Shown: positions 4,516 through 7,580 of the stretch, one piece after another
Layout of the letters: each line of letters starts with the position of its first letter
Position numbering within the stretch: position 1 is the first letter of the stretch
DNA from: CAYVMD01 sp964452465
Lineage (GTDB): Bacteria; Armatimonadota; JACIXR01
DNA: 7,580 bases
Direction: 5' to 3'
Assembly (NCBI GenBank): GCA_964452465.1
Contig: CAYVMD010000068.1
Coordinates: 1 to 7,580 of the forward strand
Program-made: the position numbers and the translations under genes
Notes under the pieces: generated by a model
The model's input: only the letters and a program-made list of their open reading frames with translations
Databases searched by the model: none
Told to the model about the DNA's origin: nothing

Positions 4516-5745
4516 CTAATTTTCCTGTAGGAAGGCGTCAGGGGAGAGGAGCCAGATCTCATATGGGCGTCCTTTTTCTTCGGGCTTTCCATTCTCACAC
4601 AATATATACCCTGCGTCGAGAAGGTGCCTCTTCACTTCCTCGACCTTCTTGGGCGCCCATCTGAACTTTCGGATGACCTCACTTCTCCTTGCCTCCCCAC
4701 CCTGCTGACGAAGATAAAAGAGCACCCTCTCGGCGTCTGCGGCGATATCTCCTTCGCCCAGATGGGTGTATACCGCCTCTATCCCCTCCTTCACCATCGG
4801 GAGGAGGGCGAGTGCCCTTTCCATCTCGTCTTCCTCCACGAAGTATTTCCTCCGTGCTGCGGCGATGAGCGTCGCGGCGCGAGGCACGAATTCCCATGCC
4901 CTTCCATACCAGGGGCGGATTTCCTCCTCTTGTGCTTCCACCCACGCGAGGAATTTCTTTTCTTCGGCTGTGTATATCCTCTGTGCCCCCTCGGTGGCAT
5001 ATAGGGAAGTGCGAGGTGGAAAGGCATCTCGGAGTTCCTCTGCGAAGGAAGCGAAGTGTGTTATGTATTCCTCCGTTTCCATGGTGGGGGAGGCGGATAT
5101 GCTTTCGGGGGAAGGCACGATGGGGAGGAAGCGAGTGAGAAACCCGGTTCGCACTTCCTCCATCCCCGCGTAGCGGAGGAGATTTCCCGGAGTAATGGTG
5201 GAGATGAAGGGGCAGAAAACATCGTCTATGTATATTGTTTCCCGGCGAAGAACACGAGAAAAGCGAGAGTGGGGCATGAGTTCGAGGAGGAACTGTCGCC
5301 ATTCGGCGAGGTATGTATTCCGCCGAGAGGCGGAAAGAATATGAACGAACTCGTCCTTTGTGATGAGTATTCCCTCCCCCTTCGCTACGGCGAAGAGGGA
5401 ATAGAAGCCCTCAGGGGAGCCCGAGAGTGTATATGAATATGGGAGTTTCACCTCCTCTTTCCTCTCTCGATCCCACCACTCCCTTGCAGGGGGGAGAGCC
5501 TGGATGAGGAGGTTCATCGCGGTGGTCTTCCCCCTCCACGGGGGAGCCACGAGGAGAACCCAGATCTGAGGGTAGCGAAGCATCGCCCCCGGGATGCCTC
5601 GGAGAATGAGGCGGTTCCCCACGACGGTGGAGAGCCATACCAGTGCAGTGGCTCGGGAGAAGGAGAGAGCCATGCGAGGCTCAACCGTGGCGACATACTC
5701 ATCCCAGGTTGCGAAAAGGGGGATATCCTGCAAGGGGTCATTCAT
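4516..5745 (-). CDS. DUF3987-like P-loop ATPase, probable phage replicative helicase/initiator
   Basis: The 409-residue product has a Walker A motif A67-PPWRGKTT (A-x4-GKT with K73), a hydrophobic strand ending in D131-E132 (EGILITKDEF) as Walker B, a polar sensor-like STITPGN near 182, and GFLTRFLPI near 201 with R205 as candidate arginine finger. This order matches DUF3987/YfjI-type ATPases, which often follow a Toprim primase in phage and plasmid replication modules. Residues ~335-385 (DAERVLFYLRQQ to LLDAGYILCE) look like a winged-helix domain for DNA binding. The start at ATG 5745 has AGGAGGT eight bases before it and overlaps the end of the primase gene by 8 bases (ATGAATGA). It probably loads or acts as helicase at the origin with the primase. 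The ATPase fold is well supported; helicase activity is inferred from the neighbour. Confidence 0.8.
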   Translation of the reverse strand: MNDPLQDIPLFATWDEYVATVEPRMALSFSRATALVWLSTVVGNRLILRGIPGAMLRYPQIWVLLVAPPWRGKTTAMNLLIQALPPAREWWDRERKEEVKLPYSYTLSGSPEGFYSLFAVAKGEGILITKDEFVHILSASRRNTYLAEWRQFLLELMPHSRFSRVLRRETIYIDDVFCPFISTITPGNLLRYAGMEEVRTGFLTRFLPIVPSPESISASPTMETEEYITHFASFAEELRDAFPPRTSLYATEGAQRIYTAEEKKFLAWVEAQEEEIRPWYGRAWEFVPRAATLIAAARRKYFVEEDEMERALALLPMVKEGIEAVYTHLGEGDIAADAERVLFYLRQQGGEARRSEVIRKFRWAPKKVEEVKRHLLDAGYILCENGKPEEKGRPYEIWLLSPDAFLQEN

Positions 5746-6733
5746 ATGCCTCTACCTCCTCTGGGTATTCGGGGATCTTGTTGAGGGCTGTGGCGAGGGG
5801 GAGGATGAGAGAATGAAGTTCGGAGACGATCGCAACATATGTCCAGCCTGCTTTCCGTCTCGCCTCTACCCAGTCCGTTATGTCCTTCCCCTCATCGCTG
5901 GGTTTACATCCCAGCCTTTCAGGGCGGAGGATGGCGACGCGACGGGTATGTGGGCGAAGGGCAATGACAGCCTCATCGGCGGATGCCAGCCCCTCGCTGT
6001 CATTGTGGGGGAGGAGGACGATCTTCGCGTTCCAAAAACTCTTCCCCACCTCCTCCCTCCCCAGCATCTTTGCATTCTGGGCTCCGCACCACGAGAAGCA
6101 GGGGAAACCCAACCTATGGAGAGTATCTGCATCTTTTTCACTCTCCACCCCCAGCACCACATCTCCCATCCCTGCACGCAACACAGCCTCGTGCCAGCGG
6201 TAGGGCACCTGCTCGAGCCCACCCAAGCCGAAGTGGAAGCCATCCTCCCCCACCCGAAGGATGCGGAAGTCCTTCGGACGAAAGCGAACCTTCACATAGA
6301 GAGGAGGACGGGGGATGTATACCGCCACATCCCCCTCCCAAACAAGATCTTCTTCTCCTTCACTATCGTGGAGGGGATCTCCCTCCTCCACGGTCGTCCC
6401 GTCGCGTGAGAGGAGAGAGGCGAGGTGAGCACGCACTACCTCGCGCTTCCATGACGGGGGGAGTGGTATCACCTTTTCTTTTTCCATCTTCGCCCTCCTT
6501 TCTGAAAATGACACATATTCATTTTCCCTCTCGCCGAAAAAGAAGCGGAGGAGGCTTTCCTGCGGGCACCCAGCGAAGCAGTGGAAAAGTATCTTCCCTC
6601 CCTCCTCTCGGATGGAAAGGGAGGGGCGATGGTCGTTGTGGAGAGGGCAGAGAGCCATCCATCGCCCCGGCCCAATCCGTCGCACCCCCTCCAGACGACG
6701 GAGGATGTCGTATATATCCACCCTCTCATTCAT
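5738..6733 (-). CDS. phage DNA primase (CHC2-like zinc finger plus Toprim domain)
   Basis: The 331-residue product carries a zinc-binding module: C29-x2-H32 in ALCPLHNDHRPSLSI, then C52 and C56 in FHCFAGCPQES, the usual form in phage and plasmid primases. The Toprim domain shows LGVESEKDADTLHRLG with the catalytic-type E197, then NAKIVLLPHNDSEG at 235-248, and ITDWVEA near 285, a frequent closing motif. The acidic pair normally written DxD reads H243-N-D245, so the first metal-binding Asp is replaced by His. It synthesises RNA primers for phage replication if active. The start at ATG 6733 overlaps the upstream gene by 8 bases (ATGAATGA); the ribosome site is weak (GGGCGG), so coupling is likely. 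Length fits a primase lacking a fused helicase, with the helicase part supplied by the next gene. Confidence 0.85.
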   Translation of the reverse strand: MNERVDIYDILRRLEGVRRIGPGRWMALCPLHNDHRPSLSIREEGGKILFHCFAGCPQESLLRFFFGERENEYVSFSERRAKMEKEKVIPLPPSWKREVVRAHLASLLSRDGTTVEEGDPLHDSEGEEDLVWEGDVAVYIPRPPLYVKVRFRPKDFRILRVGEDGFHFGLGGLEQVPYRWHEAVLRAGMGDVVLGVESEKDADTLHRLGFPCFSWCGAQNAKMLGREEVGKSFWNAKIVLLPHNDSEGLASADEAVIALRPHTRRVAILRPERLGCKPSDEGKDITDWVEARRKAGWTYVAIVSELHSLILPLATALNKIPEYPEEVEAYE

Positions 6734-6941
6734 CGCCGCCCAACATTTCCGCCTTTGCGAGGAAGAGGCGGTCGGCGGTGAACCTCACCACCTCCTCCAT
6801 TTCCACAGCAGGGAGGGAGAGGATGGAAAGGGGAGCCTTCAGACGGATTTCTCCGTCCGAGAGGAAGATTTCATCCCCTTCCATCTCGGCGTGCAATCCC
6901 CACTTTTCCGCAATTCTCTGAAGCAGTTCAAGCCTCTCCAT
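6726..6941 (-). CDS. small protein of unknown function (71 aa) upstream of primase
   Basis: ATG at 6941 is chosen because GGGAGGT lies seven bases before it; a GTG at 6950 overlaps that site and is unlikely. The product has an N-terminal helix (MERLELLQRIAEKWGLHAEM), a short beta hairpin (GDEIFLSDGEIRLKAP) and a C-terminal helix (MEEVVRFTADRLFLAKAEML). It is acidic, without cysteines or membrane segments. The end overlaps the primase start by 8 bases. It may be a replication accessory or a partner protein of the primase, inferred only from the tight coupling. No family recognised. Confidence 0.7.
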   Translation of the reverse strand: MERLELLQRIAEKWGLHAEMEGDEIFLSDGEIRLKAPLSILSLPAVEMEEVVRFTADRLFLAKAEMLGGDE

Positions 6942-7137
6942 TCCCCTCACCTCCCATCATTTTCCATACCCATCTCGCGTCGAGCCACCCCTCCCACCCT
7001 GCATGGGATATGTCTCCCTCTTCCTCCACCATTGTTCGCACATATATCTCCTCCCGGCATCCCTTCATTCGTATGCGGTTCGTGGGGAGGTATATTCTCC
7101 CACGGAAGCGGAAACTTCCCAGTATCCTTTCTATCAT
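6928..7137 (-). CDS. small basic-aromatic protein of unknown function (69 aa)
   Basis: The start ATG at 7137 is preceded by AAAGGAGGAA ten bases upstream, which decides it over the longer in-frame opening that would run through the hairpin element. The product begins MIERILGSFRFRGRIYLPTN, a beta-like basic stretch, followed by RIRMKGCREEIYVRTMVEEE and a Trp-rich tail (HAGWEGWLDARWVWKMMGGE). It contains one Cys and no membrane segment. The Trp-rich end resembles single-strand nucleic-acid or protein interaction surfaces, but that is speculation. It overlaps the next gene by 14 bases. No family recognised. Confidence 0.6.
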   Translation of the reverse strand: MIERILGSFRFRGRIYLPTNRIRMKGCREEIYVRTMVEEEGDISHAGWEGWLDARWVWKMMGGEGNGEA

Positions 7138-7169
7138 TGGGTATCTTCCTCCTTTCAGTTCGCTCCTTT

Positions 7170-7364
7170 CTATTCGGAGGCAGGGGCTTTCGCCCCTGCC
7201 TCCACTGCCTGGGGAGGGCGATCCCCTCGCGGCGGCGCCCCCGCTTCGCTCACGCATCTCACGGTGAAGCCATCCCAATAGCAGAATATCCCATCTCGCC
7301 ACCAATACTCCCACCAGTGCCCCCGGCATTCCTCACGAATTTTTTCTATTTCTACTCTCTTCAT
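7170..7364 (-). CDS. small Trp/Cys-containing protein (64 aa) with C-terminus read from a hairpin element
   Basis: ATG at 7364 has GGGAGG eight bases before it. The first ~40 residues (MKRVEIEKIREECRGHWWEY onward) contain C13, H16, C28 and C37, which could bind a metal, and several Trp. From residue ~39 the composition changes to Ala/Pro/Gly (SEAGAPPRGDRPPQAVEAGA), and the last codons plus stop are formed by the perfect hairpin at 7176-7203. The opening overlaps the previous gene by 32 bases and 32 bases separate its stop from the next start. The C-terminal part may be an inserted element rather than original protein. No family recognised. Confidence 0.55.
   Translation of the reverse strand: MKRVEIEKIREECRGHWWEYWWRDGIFCYWDGFTVRCVSEAGAPPRGDRPPQAVEAGAKAPASE
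7176..7203 (-). repeat. perfect 12-bp stem hairpin with GAAA tetraloop
   Basis: GGAGGCAGGGGC pairs exactly with GCCCCTGCCTCC around GAAA on the reverse strand, a C(GAAA)G tetraloop known to be exceptionally stable in RNA. It lies in the last ten codons of the 64-residue gene, with the TAG four bases after the stem. No T-run follows, so it is not a classic terminator. It may be a dispersed palindromic repeat or an mRNA-stabilising or translation-gating structure ahead of the next gene. Confidence 0.75.
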
Positions 7365-7560
7365 CTTCTTCGCCTCCCTTCCATTCGAACCAGAACCATC
7401 TTCTCCCCTTTCCTCCCGTCTCGCCTTTTTTCTCCCCCCACCAATACAGGAACCACATCAGGGCGAGGAGGAGAATGGCGGTGATGAACTCCCAGAGGGA
7501 TGTGGGCTCCTCGACGGGTCCGTCGAGGAGTGCCATCCCCACGAAGCCCGAGAGCCACAT
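7333..7560 (-). CDS. small membrane protein, at least 75 aa (start may lie outside the window)
   Basis: From the ATG at 7560 the product has 75 residues: a hydrophobic N-terminus (MWLSGFVGMALL), a short acidic loop (DGPVEEPTS), a strong transmembrane helix (LWEFITAILLLALMWFLYWW, about residues 22-41), then a hydrophilic tail with basic and aromatic residues and an acidic run (GGEEDEESRNRKNS). The frame stays open upstream to the window edge and the ribosome site before 7560 is weak (GTGGGG), so the true start may be further up, which would complete a first membrane helix. It overlaps the next gene by 32 bases. It could be a holin-like or membrane-anchoring phage protein; its place at the head of a replication operon makes lysis function unlikely. 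No family recognised. Confidence 0.55.
   Translation of the reverse strand: MWLSGFVGMALLDGPVEEPTSLWEFITAILLLALMWFLYWWGEKKGETGGKGRRWFWFEWKGGEEDEESRNRKNS
7507..7530. repeat. perfect inverted repeat, 11-base arms with 2-base centre, inside the membrane protein gene
   Basis: CTCCTCGACGG (7507-7517) and CCGTCGAGGAG (7520-7530) are exact reverse complements separated by GT. It encodes LLDGPVEE of the membrane protein. Such a long perfect repeat in coding sequence is unexpected and could be an mRNA hairpin, a protein binding site or chance favoured by GC-rich codons. Confidence 0.6.
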
Positions 7561-7580
7561 CCCCACAGCACATATGCGGC

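Noticed and set aside
4320..4598. Reverse frame of 92 codons overlapping the end of the ATPase gene and cluster 3
   Set aside because: Overlaps the ATPase in another frame and runs through the repeats; no ribosome site seen.
5983..6921. Long forward reading frame of 312 codons opposite the primase
   Set aside because: Low-complexity Ser/Pro/Arg-rich product, no ribosome site, and it lies antisense to a gene with clear zinc-finger and Toprim motifs.
7138..7329. Longer start for the 69-residue gene
   Set aside because: The extension is read through the hairpin element and overlaps the 64-residue gene, whereas the ATG at 7137 has its own AAAGGAGG site.
6612..7484. Long forward reading frame of 290 codons opposite the small reverse genes
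   Set aside because: Composition is typical of an antisense shadow (Ser/Pro/Phe runs), no ribosome site, and the reverse strand has a chain of well-started overlapping genes.
7361..7573. Reverse 70-codon frame at the right edge
   Set aside because: Arg/Pro-rich shadow in another frame of the membrane protein gene, whose transmembrane helix is convincing.

Overview
The window is a segment of a tailed phage, or of a prophage integrated in a bacterium. The left 3.5 kb is a tight forward-strand late gene cluster with a recognisable tail/baseplate hub-like protein. The right 4 kb is a reverse-strand replication operon encoding a zinc-finger/Toprim primase and a DUF3987-like P-loop ATPase. Strong GGAGGTG-type ribosome binding sites on both strands point to a bacterial host. 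Moderate-to-high GC and proteins rich in Glu, Arg, Trp and Pro would suit a thermophile, but this is only a guess and no host can be named from the window. No tRNA, rRNA, integrase, transposase or CRISPR array is visible.

Left arm (1-3538, + strand): the end of a tail hub-like protein (1-810); a C-x2-C...H-x3-H protein (807-1367); an unrecognised 640-residue protein very rich in aromatic residues and proline (1364-3286); and a 79-residue protein (3299-3538). The first three are joined by 4-base ATGA overlaps. The coding strand here is strikingly C-rich and G-poor.

Middle (3535-4515): a short leftward transcription unit with a TTGACA promoter (3944-3972), a small gene that looks broken by one extra base (3807-3921), and a 91-codon gene (3535-3810) whose last codons run through a terminator-like hairpin. 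To its right lies an AT-rich gap without a convincing gene. It holds nine copies of a 9-mer (TTTTTTCCA or TTATTTCCA) in three clusters of three, plus TTTTTGGGG repeats. Lying directly downstream of the replication genes, it is the best candidate in the window for a replication origin or a multi-site regulatory region.

Right arm (4516-7580, - strand): one transcription unit read leftward in the order small membrane protein (may begin outside the window), 64-residue protein, 69-residue protein, 71-residue protein, primase, P-loop ATPase. Most neighbours overlap, two of them by the same 8 bases, ATGAATGA. The primase would make primers and the ATPase would act as helicase or initiator, perhaps at the repeat region just beyond the operon. 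Two perfect or near-perfect hairpin elements lie inside coding sequence here (7176-7203 and 7507-7530). The first forms the end of the 64-residue gene, much as the terminator hairpin forms the end of the 91-codon gene.

The clearest candidates for something undescribed are the nine-copy repeat region, the hairpins that form the C-termini of small genes, and the 640-residue aromatic-rich late protein. All assignments come from reading the sequence; no database search was run.
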